From Mixta gaviniae (GTDB lineage: Bacteria; Pseudomonadota; Gammaproteobacteria; Enterobacterales; Enterobacteriaceae), in contig NZ_CP026377.1 of the NCBI RefSeq assembly GCF_002953195.1, positions 744,001 through 808,000 on the forward strand: a DNA stretch of 64,000 nt, written 5' to 3'. The position numbers were made by a program, and so were the translations under genes. The notes under the pieces are model-generated. The model searched no databases, was not told where the DNA came from, and was given only the letters and a program-made list of their open reading frames with translations. Numbering within the stretch: the stretch's first letter is position 1; every line of letters starts with the position of its first letter. Shown here piece by piece: positions 34,318-42,964 of the stretch.

Positions 34318-34457
34318 TTTTTTGTTTTTACATAATGAATCGGGAAATGTTTTATTTTTAATTCATGAATATTTTTAAAACAACACTGTTACTTGCATAA
34401 ATACACTATTTTCCCGGCCAATATAATTATAAATAAGGCTAAAAGGAGATGTTATTT

Positions 34458-34517
34458 ATGAACAAAAATGCACGGGTCAGGCGCTCATCTCTTCTTATAT
34501 TTGGGATGCGGTTATAG
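34458..34517 (+). other. Very short frame with strong ribosome-binding site
   Basis: AAAGGAGAT lies nine bases before an ATG that opens only 19 codons (MNKNARVRRSSLL...). It may be a leader peptide, or the head of a lost gene upstream of fha. The rest of 34318-34645 holds no gene and should contain the fha promoter. Confidence 0.25.
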
Positions 34518-34645
34518 AAAATGCTCAGCACTTTTTAAGATGCTCTTACATTCTCCCTTCCCGTTGTCTGTCGTTCAAACCACGCCGGTTTTTCCAAAGA
34601 CCCGCGCGGTTTGAACGCCGAATATCACAAACGCAGGAAACCGTT

Positions 34646-36715
34646 ATGCGCTTTACGATTATAACGAACAAACCGGGACATCAGCCGCCGCAGAGCAGCT
34701 GTGACTTTTTACCGCCCGGCGGCACGATCGGCCGCGGCGTCGATAACAATCTGGTGCTGCCCGATAACGATCGCACAATCTCTCGCCTGCAGGCGATTGT
34801 GCATATTACCGCCGATGGCGAATGCCGTATTACCAACCGCGGCAACGTAACGCGCGTGGAACTGAACGATATCCCGCTGGAGCGCGGCCGTCAGGTTGAG
34901 CTACAGGATGGCGATATTCTCGGTATTGATGAGTATCGTCTGCTGGTCAACGATCTCTCCGCCGCCGCGCAGCCTGCGGCACAGGACGCCGCGCCGGTTT
35001 CACGTCCTGCACCGCAGCCGCAACCGAAGATGGCTCCGGCGCAGCCCGCACCATCCGCAGGCGGCACCGCCGCCATTCCCAGCGAAATCTGGGATAGCCT
35101 GGCGAAAGAGTTCTCGATTTCCGACAGCATCTCTGCCAATCGCGCGAAGCCTGCCGCACCGACCAGCGATGCGCATCCGCTGACGACGCCGACGGCGGAA
35201 AACCGCAACCCGGAAGATCCGCTGGCACAGTTTAAAACCGGCGAGCCGCTGAGCTTCGATCGCCGCAGCCAGGCGCCGGATACGCTGTTTGAAAAAGATG
35301 AGCTGTTTAAATCGGACAGCATCTTCAATGACAACACGCCAACCACGCTGGTACAGCCTGCGGCGGAAAAAGCGGCGCAGCCGAAGCCGAAAGGGGATGA
35401 ACTCGATCCGCTGGCGCTGTTCGGCGGTGGTAATGCCACGCCCGCTCAGCTTAACAGCGACGATCCGCTCGGCCTGATGATGGGCGGCGCGGTGCCGCTG
35501 GCGCATCCGGACGATGAACCGGCACAGCAGAACCCGCATCATGCTGTTTCAGACGCAGCTGCACCACAGGCTGCGGCCGCGCGTGATTCAGATCTGTTCG
35601 GCGCTTCAGGGGCCACTGCGCAGCCGTCAGGCTCACCTCAGGATCTGTCTGGCGCGACGGGATCCGCAGTGCAGCCATCAGAAGCGCCTCAGGATCTGTT
35701 TGACACTTCGGGATCCATTTCGCAGCCGTCAGGCTCGCATCAGGATCTGTTCGGCGGCAGGGACGATCTCGCCAGCTCACCGCTGTTCGCCGATGAGCCG
35801 CCGCAGCGCGTCGAAAAGGACGCTGATTTTGCTGCGCCGGAGCAGGCGGAAGATGAGGCTCTGAGCGCGTCGCCGCTGTTCGCCGATCTGCCTGCGGATG
35901 AGCCGGGAGCGATTGAAACCTCGCCGCTGTTTAATCAGCCGCGCCAGGCAGAGACCCCCGATTACGGCGGGATTACCCTGCCGACGCCGCAGGCGGTGCA
36001 GCGCAGCGTAACGCCGCCGCCGAAGGGGCGTTTGCGTATCGACCCGGTCGCTTCCACTCGCAGCAGCCAGCCGCAGTCGAACGCCGGCGGCGGCGAAGCG
36101 CTGCAGGGCGAGCTGCTGCAGGCGCTGCTGGATGGCATGGGTCTGAACGATATGCAGCCGACGCCGCACTTCGATCGGGAAAATATGCAGCAGCTGGGCC
36201 AGATGCTCGGCATGTTCTCGCAGGGCACCGTCGCGCTGCTGTCGTCACGCTCGATTCTGAAACGCGGCGTGAAAGCGGATATGACCGTGATCCTCGATGA
36301 CGCCAACAACCCGTTTAAGCTGCTGCCTTCCGGTAAAACCGTGCTGATGCAGATGTTCGGCAGCCGCATGCCGGGCTTTATGCCGCCGAAGCAGGCGGTG
36401 CGCGATGCGCTGGTCGACCTGCAGGCGCATCAGCTGGGCATGATCGCCGGTATCCGCGCCATCATCGCCGCAATGCTGCAATCCTTTAATCCGCAGCAGC
36501 TGGAAGAAGAAGCGCGTCAGGAGGGGATCACCTCGCGGCTGTCGTTGCCGGGCAGCCGTAAAGCGGCGCTCTGGGAGCATTTCAACCGTCGCTATAACGA
36601 AACCGCGGGTGAGATCGAGGATGACTTCCATACGCTGTTCGGCGAAGCGTTTTTGCACGCTTACGATATGGAAGTTAACCAATATAAAGACTCACAGACC
36701 GCCTCGGACGAATGA
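34646..36715 (+). CDS. fha: T6SS FHA-domain protein (Fha/TagH)
   Basis: A 689-residue protein. The forkhead-associated domain covers about residues 5-100, with GGTIGRGVDNNLVLPD and TISRLQAIV containing the Gly-Arg and Ser residues that bind phosphothreonine. A long Pro/Ala/Asp-rich linker with DPL/DLFG repeats spans about 110-440. A conserved C-terminal T6SS-FHA domain spans about 480-689 (ALLSSRSILKRGVKADMTV, then NPFKLLPSGKTVL). Phosphorylation of Fha by PpkA triggers T6SS assembly in related systems. It overlaps pppA by four bases. Confidence 0.92.
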   Translation: MRFTIITNKPGHQPPQSSCDFLPPGGTIGRGVDNNLVLPDNDRTISRLQAIVHITADGECRITNRGNVTRVELNDIPLERGRQVELQDGDILGIDEYRLLVNDLSAAAQPAAQDAAPVSRPAPQPQPKMAPAQPAPSAGGTAAIPSEIWDSLAKEFSISDSISANRAKPAAPTSDAHPLTTPTAENRNPEDPLAQFKTGEPLSFDRRSQAPDTLFEKDELFKSDSIFNDNTPTTLVQPAAEKAAQPKPKGDELDPLALFGGGNATPAQLNSDDPLGLMMGGAVPLAHPDDEPAQQNPHHAVSDAAAPQAAAARDSDLFGASGATAQPSGSPQDLSGATGSAVQPSEAPQDLFDTSGSISQPSGSHQDLFGGRDDLASSPLFADEPPQRVEKDADFAAPEQAEDEALSASPLFADLPADEPGAIETSPLFNQPRQAETPDYGGITLPTPQAVQRSVTPPPKGRLRIDPVASTRSSQPQSNAGGGEALQGELLQALLDGMGLNDMQPTPHFDRENMQQLGQMLGMFSQGTVALLSSRSILKRGVKADMTVILDDANNPFKLLPSGKTVLMQMFGSRMPGFMPPKQAVRDALVDLQAHQLGMIAGIRAIIAAMLQSFNPQQLEEEARQEGITSRLSLPGSRKAALWEHFNRRYNETAGEIEDDFHTLFGEAFLHAYDMEVNQYKDSQTASDE
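35621..35755 (+). repeat. 51-bp tandem repeat inside fha
   Basis: Units starting CAGCC(G/A)TCAG at 35621, 35672 and 35723 encode 17-residue repeats of the type QPSGSPQDLSGATGSAV; the third is partial. They lie in the disordered linker, where copy number could vary without breaking the frame. Confidence 0.75.
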
Positions 36716-37509
36716 TGAATATCACCATTGCCTCAATGTCGAACCAGGGAACCCGCGAGAGCAATCAGGATCAGACGGGCGACATCGTGGGCGAGCGCTC
36801 CGCCTGCTTTGTGGTCTGTGACGGCGTCGCCGGTTTTCCCGGCGGCGATCTTGCCGCAAAGCTGGCGCGCAACACCCTTATTGAGCAGTTTGACGGCGAC
36901 GCGCACCTTGATGCGCAGCAGATCCGGCAGTACATCCACAGCGCCAACCGGGCGATTCGCCAGCAGCAGAAACAGGATCGCGACCGCAGCCGGATGGGCA
37001 CCACTCTGGTCAGTCTGTTTATCGATCGCGATTATCAGCTGGCCTACTGGGCGCACGCGGGCGATAGCCGCCTCTATCTGTTTCGGCGCGGCTATCTCTA
37101 CCACGTCACCACCGATCACAGCCTGATCCAGCAGATGAAAGATGCCGGACATCAGACCGAAGGCATTAACAGCAACCTGCTCTATTTTGCGTTGGGCATG
37201 GGCGACGAAGGCCGTGAGGCCAGCTACAGCGACGTGGTGCCGATTGAGGATGGCGACGCCTTCCTGCTCTGCACTGACGGCTTCTGGCACGGCGTCTCCC
37301 GGGAGCAGATGCAGCAGGCGCTGCATATGGTGAACACGCCGGAAGAGTGGCTGACGCTGATGCATCAGGCGCTGAAAAATAATGAGGAACAGGCGGACGG
37401 CGATCAGGATAACTACAGCGCGATGGCCGTCTGGATAGGATCGCCGCAGGATACGACGCTGCTGCACTCGCTCTCTGAGGCGGCGCAGTTTATTCCCCTT
37501 CGCGACTAA
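36712..37509 (+). CDS. pppA: PP2C-type Ser/Thr phosphatase PppA
   Basis: A 265-residue PPM/PP2C phosphatase. Metal-binding Asp residues lie in VVCDGVAGFPGGDLAAK, LLCTDGFW and GDQDNYSAMAVW; HAGDSRLYLF and VTTDHSLIQQ are the other standard motifs. Together with PpkA it sets the phosphorylation state of Fha and so turns the apparatus off. It starts within the fha stop (ATGA), or at an ATG three bases later. It is a separate gene here, whereas some genomes fuse it to TagF. Confidence 0.93.
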   Translation: MMNITIASMSNQGTRESNQDQTGDIVGERSACFVVCDGVAGFPGGDLAAKLARNTLIEQFDGDAHLDAQQIRQYIHSANRAIRQQQKQDRDRSRMGTTLVSLFIDRDYQLAYWAHAGDSRLYLFRRGYLYHVTTDHSLIQQMKDAGHQTEGINSNLLYFALGMGDEGREASYSDVVPIEDGDAFLLCTDGFWHGVSREQMQQALHMVNTPEEWLTLMHQALKNNEEQADGDQDNYSAMAVWIGSPQDTTLLHSLSEAAQFIPLRD

Positions 37510-37528
37510 TCATTTTAAAAGGAATGCT

Positions 37529-38524
37529 ATGAAACTCTGGTTAACCGGCGTGTTAACGCTGCTGATGGCCACCAACGCCTGGGCGGAAAATTACAATATT
37601 GCCTCTTCCCGTTCGAAAAACCTGGATGTGTGGATCGATAACGTCAAAAGCCAGGAGCCGCAGGACTGGTGCGCGCGCCAGGTGCCGCTGCGTATCGTGT
37701 TAAAAGGCGATGGTTCCACCGCCGTACTGGACGATTTTATGCCGAAAGTGGGCGCGCTGATGGTACGCGCGTGCGGCAAAATCACCACGCTGAACTGGCA
37801 TACGGAAGATGCGAACGGAAAACTGCTGGCACAGGGCAGCGCGGATAAAGCCAGCGGCTGGCAGGTGAACGTCGCGCCGGCAGCGCCGCAGGCGCCTGCC
37901 GTGGCGGAAACGCCCGCTGTAACCGAAACGCCGGCTGCGCCGGCGATCAATCCGGAAGACCTCTCTCCGCCGGCCGATACCACGCCCTGGCTGCAGTTCA
38001 GTCTGCTGGATGGCTGCCATTTCCGCACCTGGTGGAATGATGAGAATCACACCAGCGCGCTGTTCGTTCCGGCCAAAGAGGGCGTGAAGTGCGGCGACAA
38101 CGGCTGGCTGAGCGGGCAGGGCCAGATGACGCGCATTGGACACGGCGCCGCGAAAAATCAGCCGGTTACCTTTCTGCAGGGCTTCCCGGTGATGGGCCTG
38201 GCGACGAAAAGCGATAAGCGCGGCCTGCAAATCACTACCGTCAATAACGAACGCATGGTGCTGGCTGACGAACGTTCGCCGCAGAGCTGGATGATCCTGC
38301 CCTGGTCCTCCGATCTCAACGGCTGGCAGGCGAGCGGCGTCGTGGCGGTACAGGTGAGTCAGGCGGAAGCGGGTGACGAAAGCGCGCTGAAGGCGCGCCT
38401 GAGCGAGGTGCGCAAAGTCTGGTCCTCTTACCTTAATGACGCGCCGCTGACCATTAAGCTGGTCAACGCGCTCTATCCGCAGCTGAAAGACCCGACCGCC
38501 GGGGCCTGGCGTACCATCAACTAA
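37529..38524 (+). CDS. Exported protein of the T6SS cluster, function unknown
   Basis: A 331-residue protein with a clear signal peptide (MKLWLTGVLTLLMATNAWA). An N-terminal domain with a Cys pair (DWCARQVPLRIVL and VRACGKITTLNW), a Pro/Ala/Thr/Glu-rich linker (about 115-148), and a second domain with another Cys pair (LLDGCHFRTWW and VKCGDNGWLSGQG) follow. Both Cys pairs could form disulfides in the periplasm. It lies in the T6SS operon between pppA and tagJ with AGGA before the ATG. I do not recognise the family; it may assist envelope assembly or wall passage. Confidence 0.7.
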   Translation: MKLWLTGVLTLLMATNAWAENYNIASSRSKNLDVWIDNVKSQEPQDWCARQVPLRIVLKGDGSTAVLDDFMPKVGALMVRACGKITTLNWHTEDANGKLLAQGSADKASGWQVNVAPAAPQAPAVAETPAVTETPAAPAINPEDLSPPADTTPWLQFSLLDGCHFRTWWNDENHTSALFVPAKEGVKCGDNGWLSGQGQMTRIGHGAAKNQPVTFLQGFPVMGLATKSDKRGLQITTVNNERMVLADERSPQSWMILPWSSDLNGWQASGVVAVQVSQAEAGDESALKARLSEVRKVWSSYLNDAPLTIKLVNALYPQLKDPTAGAWRTIN

Positions 38525-38540
38525 TCAACAAGGAAGCGCG

Positions 38541-39371
38541 ATGCACTCTTTACACCAACTGCTGGCGGGAAGCTCGCTGGATGAAACGCTGGCGCGCGTC
38601 GAAGCGCAGATTAAAGCCGCGCCCGGCGATGCTGATTTGCGCGCCGCGTTTGTGCAGCTGCTCTGTCTGGCGGGCAACTGGACGCGGGCGCAAACCCAGC
38701 TGAAATCCTGGGCCGCGCTAAAGCCACAGTCGCAGCCGACGGTTACGCTGCTGGATCAGGCGATCCGCGGCGAGATGCAACGCGCTGCGGTCTTCGCCGG
38801 TCAGGCTGAGCCGCGTCTGCCGGGCGAAGCCTGGGGCTGGGCTGCGCAGCTGTTCGCCGCGCTGCAGGCGGATATTCAGGGCGATCGCGCGCAGGCTGAC
38901 GCACTACGCAGCGCCGCGCTGGATGCGGCCGCGTTGAATCCCGGCAGCGCGCAGGCGCAGGGCGATGAGCAGGCGCAGCCTTTCGCCTGGCTGGTGGACG
39001 GCGATAGCCGCCTCGGCCCGGTCTGCGAACTGTTGGTCAACGGCCACTATTTTTGGGTGCCGTTCAGCGCGATCGCCACAATGCGCTTTCAGGCACCGGC
39101 CAGCGTAACCGATCTGGTATGGCGGCATACGCTGGTGCAGCTGGTGGACGGCGCCGAGCAGGTGTGTCAGGTGCCGGTGCGCTATCCCTTTGACGCCGAC
39201 GCGCAGGACAGCCTGCGTCTGGCGAGCCTGACCGAATGGCGGCCGCTGGATGAAGCGCAGCAGCACTATGTCGGTCAGGGCCAGAAAGTCTGGCTAAACG
39301 ACGAGGCGGAGTTCCCGCTGTTGAGCCTGGAGACGCTGACCTTCGCCGCCAGCGATTTGGCCGATGCGTAG
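38541..39371 (+). CDS. tagJ: T6SS accessory protein TagJ (ImpE/SciE family)
   Basis: A 276-residue protein. The N-terminal half contains TPR-like helices (LRAAFVQLLCLAGNWTRAQTQL). The C-terminal half has the ImpE domain with FAWLVDGDSRLGPVCELLVNG, YFWVPFSAIATM and WLNDEAEFPLLSLETL. TagJ/HsiE-type proteins bind the TssB sheath subunit and occur with one class of ClpV recycling systems. Its stop overlaps the tssE start by eight bases. Confidence 0.9.
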   Translation: MHSLHQLLAGSSLDETLARVEAQIKAAPGDADLRAAFVQLLCLAGNWTRAQTQLKSWAALKPQSQPTVTLLDQAIRGEMQRAAVFAGQAEPRLPGEAWGWAAQLFAALQADIQGDRAQADALRSAALDAAALNPGSAQAQGDEQAQPFAWLVDGDSRLGPVCELLVNGHYFWVPFSAIATMRFQAPASVTDLVWRHTLVQLVDGAEQVCQVPVRYPFDADAQDSLRLASLTEWRPLDEAQQHYVGQGQKVWLNDEAEFPLLSLETLTFAASDLADA

Positions 39372-39942
39372 CGACAGCAAAACGCAGCCGGTCGACAGCG
39401 GCGAACTGCTGCGCGGCGGCTTCCGCTTCCGTAAAGAGCAGAACAGCCTGAGCGCGCGCGACAAGCTGCAGCCGTCGTTGCTGGACCGTCTGACCGACAA
39501 CGAGCCGGGCAAGCGCCAGGAAACGACCAACCAGCAGCTGATCTCGCACAGCACGCTGAGACGCCATGTGCTGCGCGACCTGCAGTGGCTGTTCAACACC
39601 ATTAACAGTGAAGCGCAGCTCGACCTGGCGCCCTTCAGCCAGGTGCGCCGCTCGGTGCTGAACTTCGGCGTCTCGCCGCTGGCCGGACAGCGCATGTCCG
39701 ATATCGAATGGCACGACATTCAGCGCAAGCTGACCGAAGCGATTATCAATTTCGAACCGCGTATTCTGCCGCAGGGGCTGCAGGTGCGCTGTATCTCCGA
39801 TACCCGCTCGCTCGATCTGCATAACGTTTTGTCGATTGAAATCAAAGGCCGCCTCTGGTGCGTGCCTTACCCGCTGGAATTTCTGTTCCGCACCGATGTG
39901 GATCTGGAAAACGGCAACTTTGAGCTGAAAGATGTAGGTTAA
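39364..39942 (+). CDS. tssE: T6SS baseplate protein TssE (gp25-like)
   Basis: A 192-residue protein with a gp25/lysozyme-fold domain from about residue 50 (LRRHVLRDLQWLFNT, GVSPLAGQR, IINFEPRILPQ, SIEIKGRLWCVPYPLEFLF). It starts sheath assembly at the baseplate. The N-terminal 45 residues are charged and variable. The gene overlaps tagJ and lies two bases before tssF. Confidence 0.94.
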   Translation: MRSDSKTQPVDSGELLRGGFRFRKEQNSLSARDKLQPSLLDRLTDNEPGKRQETTNQQLISHSTLRRHVLRDLQWLFNTINSEAQLDLAPFSQVRRSVLNFGVSPLAGQRMSDIEWHDIQRKLTEAIINFEPRILPQGLQVRCISDTRSLDLHNVLSIEIKGRLWCVPYPLEFLFRTDVDLENGNFELKDVG

Positions 39943-39944
39943 GC

Positions 39945-41819
39945 ATGGACAGTAAACTGCTCGAATACTACAACCGCGAACTGGCCTACCTGCGTGAAAT
40001 GGGCGCGGAGTTTGCGGACCGTTATCCGAAAGTGGCCGGCCGCCTCGGCATGCGGGGCATCGACGTCGCCGATCCTTACGTTGAGCGCATGATGGAGGGC
40101 TTCGCCTTTCTGACCTCGCGCGTGCAGTTGAAGATGGACGCGGAGTTTCCTCGCTTTTCGCAGCGTTTACTGGAGATGATTGCGCCCGGCTATCTGGCAC
40201 CGACACCGTCGATGGCGATAGCCGAGCTGCATCCCGACAGCAAAAAAGGGGATATCAACCGCGGCTTCCGTGTGCCGCGCGGCACCATGATGGACAGCCA
40301 GCTGCTGAAGAAAAACGGCGTGACCTGCAGCTACACTACGGCGCACGAGGTGACGCTGCTGCCGCTGCAGATCAAGCAGGTGGAACTGGGCGGCGTGCCG
40401 GCGGACATCCCGCTGGGCCAGCTGGGGCTAAGCCAGCGCGGCGCGGTCAGCGCGCTGCGTATCCGCGTCAGCTGTGACAGCACCACCACGCTCGATCATG
40501 TCGATTTCGACCGGCTGGAGTTTTTTCTGAGCGGTCCCGATATCGAAGCGCTGAAACTGCTGGAGCTGTTGATGCAGCACACGGTAGGGATCTTCTGTCA
40601 GACGGTGGGCAAATCGCCGCGCCGTCAGGTACTGCGCGACGATGCGCTGAGGCAGGAGGGGTTTGAGCCGGAGCAGGCGCTGCTGCCGGACGATCTGCGC
40701 AATTTCGACGGCTACCGTCTGCTGCAGGAATATTTCGCCTTTCCGGCGCGTTTCCAGTTTATCAGCATCAGCCAGCTGCGCCCGCTGCTGCAACAGGTAG
40801 ACGGCGAGCGCGAGTTCGAAATCGTTCTGCTGCTGGATAAAACCGACGCCGCGCTGGAACGCGTGGTGGATCGCAGCCATCTGGCGCTGCATTGTACGCC
40901 AGTCATCAACCTGTTTCCGCGCGTGGCGGAGCGTCAAAAGCTCAGCGAAAACAACCATGAATATCATCTGGTGGTCGATAATATTCGTCCACTCGATTAT
41001 GAAATTTATTCGGTGCAGAAGCTTTATGGCGCCAGCGAAGGCGAGCGCGACGAACAGGTCTTCCGCCCGTTCTGGAGTACCTACAGCCATGACAGCGGCG
41101 ACTATGGCGCCTATTTTTCGCTGCGGCGCGAGCAGCGCACGCTGTCGGAACATGCACAGCGCTACGGCACCCGCACCGGCTACGTCGGGTCAGAGGTCTT
41201 CCTGTCGCTGGTGGATGAACAGCATGCCCCCTGGCGCGACGATTTGCGCTACGTCACCGCAGACGTGCTTTGCACCAGCCGCGATCTGCCGCTGATGCTG
41301 CTGCAACAGGATCAGCAGGGTTTTAAGCTACCCGATTCAGTACCCGCGGCCGGGCTGACGATGCGCAAAGGGCCGACGCCGCCGCGCCCGGCGCTGGCGG
41401 AAGGGATGGCGACGTGGCGTCTGATCAGCCACCTGCAGATGAACTATCTCAGCCTGATGGATGGCGAGAATGGCGAAGGCGCCGCCGCGCTGCGCCAGAT
41501 GCTGGGCCTTTACGCCAATCTGGCCGAGGCACCGGTGGCGCGTCAGATTGAAGGCATCCGCCATTGCCAGCTGCGTCCGGTACATCGACGGGTGCCGGAG
41601 CCGGGCCCGATCGTTTTCGCCCGTGGCATCGGCATCGAGCTGACGGTGGATGAGCAGGCCTTTTCCGGCAGCAGCCCATGGCTATTCGGCAGCGTGCTGG
41701 AGCGCCTCTTCTCACGGCTGGTGGCGATCAATAGCTTTACCGAAATGACCTTAAACAGCCAGCAGCGCGGCGAGGTGGGCTACTGGCCGCCGCGCATGGG
41801 CAAAAGGGCGCTGATATGA
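39945..41819 (+). CDS. tssF: T6SS baseplate protein TssF
   Basis: A 624-residue protein beginning with the conserved LLEYYNRELAYLREMGAEFA and FPRFSQRLLEMIAPGYLAPTPSM, ending SFTEMTLNSQQRGEVGYWPPRMGKRA. With TssG it forms the baseplate wedge (gp6-like). The stop overlaps the tssG start. Length is normal. Confidence 0.96.
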   Translation: MDSKLLEYYNRELAYLREMGAEFADRYPKVAGRLGMRGIDVADPYVERMMEGFAFLTSRVQLKMDAEFPRFSQRLLEMIAPGYLAPTPSMAIAELHPDSKKGDINRGFRVPRGTMMDSQLLKKNGVTCSYTTAHEVTLLPLQIKQVELGGVPADIPLGQLGLSQRGAVSALRIRVSCDSTTTLDHVDFDRLEFFLSGPDIEALKLLELLMQHTVGIFCQTVGKSPRRQVLRDDALRQEGFEPEQALLPDDLRNFDGYRLLQEYFAFPARFQFISISQLRPLLQQVDGEREFEIVLLLDKTDAALERVVDRSHLALHCTPVINLFPRVAERQKLSENNHEYHLVVDNIRPLDYEIYSVQKLYGASEGERDEQVFRPFWSTYSHDSGDYGAYFSLRREQRTLSEHAQRYGTRTGYVGSEVFLSLVDEQHAPWRDDLRYVTADVLCTSRDLPLMLLQQDQQGFKLPDSVPAAGLTMRKGPTPPRPALAEGMATWRLISHLQMNYLSLMDGENGEGAAALRQMLGLYANLAEAPVARQIEGIRHCQLRPVHRRVPEPGPIVFARGIGIELTVDEQAFSGSSPWLFGSVLERLFSRLVAINSFTEMTLNSQQRGEVGYWPPRMGKRALI

Positions 41820-42862
41820 GTCAGGACAAGACGCAGCCGCTGCGCCTGCGCCGTCTGCCCGATCGCTTCTGGGACGGGCTGATGCAGGCGCCCTGGCGCT
41901 ACGATCTGTTTCAGCTGCTGCGCCGCATCGACGCCCAGGGCGGCGAAAAGTATCCGCTGGGCCGCGCGCCGCAGCCGCGCCATGAGCCGCTGCGGCTCGG
42001 ACAGACGCCTTCGCTGGCGTTCGCCCCGTCGACGCTGGCGTCGGTCAGCGCCCGGGAAGGCGGCGCGCTGCATGACGTATCCATCCTCAGCTTCGGCCTG
42101 TTCGGCCCTAACGGCCCGCTGCCGGTACATATGACCGAGCATGCGCGCGAGCGGCTTTATCATCATCAGGATGCCAGCCTGACCGCCTTCGCCGATCTGT
42201 TTCATCATCGGCTGACGCTGCTGTTTTACCGCGCCTGGGCCGACGCGCAGCCGACGGCCTCGCTCGATCGGCCTGACGGACGACGCTTCGACGGCTACCT
42301 CGCCAGCCTGATCGGCATGGGGCAGCCCGCGCAGCGCGCCAGCGGCAGCCTGAGCGAACACGCCCGCCTGATGCTGGCCGGCCATCTCAGCCGCCACGGC
42401 CGCGACGCCGAAGGGCTGGAGAAGATCCTGCGGCACTATTTCAACGCGCCGGTGCGCATTGAGCAGAATATTCCGCAGTGGCTGTCGCTTGATAAACGCG
42501 AGCGGGCGCGGCTCGCCGCCGGGCGTCAGGCGCCGCGTCTCGGCGAATCGACCTTCCTCGGCGTGGCAGTGCGCGATGTGCAACATAAGCTGCGCATCGA
42601 TATCGGCCCGCTGTCGCTGGCGCGCTATAACCAGTTCCTGCCCGATGAGCGCCACGCCGCCGAACTGCGCGACTGGGTGCGTCAGTATCTGGGCGTGGAG
42701 TATGTCTGGGAAGTGCGCCTGCTGCTGGCGCAGGATGAGATCGAGGGCGCGACGCTCGGCGGTCAGGCAAGGCTGGGCTACAGTGCCTGGCTTGGCCACC
42801 AGCCGACGCCGCAGCCGCGCGGCGACCTGCAGTTCAGCCCGGAGCCGCAACCCTCCCCTTAG
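41816..42862 (+). CDS. tssG: T6SS baseplate protein TssG
   Basis: A 348-residue protein with YDLFQLLRRIDAQGG near the start and SFGLFGPNGPLPVHMTEHA, both conserved in TssG, then FADLFHHRLTLLFYRAWADAQ. It forms the wedge with two TssF copies and contacts TssK. About 100 bases with a small CCGCC-GCT-GGCGG hairpin separate it from tssH. Confidence 0.95.
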   Translation: MSQDKTQPLRLRRLPDRFWDGLMQAPWRYDLFQLLRRIDAQGGEKYPLGRAPQPRHEPLRLGQTPSLAFAPSTLASVSAREGGALHDVSILSFGLFGPNGPLPVHMTEHARERLYHHQDASLTAFADLFHHRLTLLFYRAWADAQPTASLDRPDGRRFDGYLASLIGMGQPAQRASGSLSEHARLMLAGHLSRHGRDAEGLEKILRHYFNAPVRIEQNIPQWLSLDKRERARLAAGRQAPRLGESTFLGVAVRDVQHKLRIDIGPLSLARYNQFLPDERHAAELRDWVRQYLGVEYVWEVRLLLAQDEIEGATLGGQARLGYSAWLGHQPTPQPRGDLQFSPEPQPSP

Positions 42863-42964
42863 TCCGATTGGCGGTAAGCGCCGTGTTATCCGCCGCTGGC
42901 GGTCGGGCTTACTTTTTACCGTGTAAAGACTGTCACACACTTAACCTATCCGTCAGAGATCATC

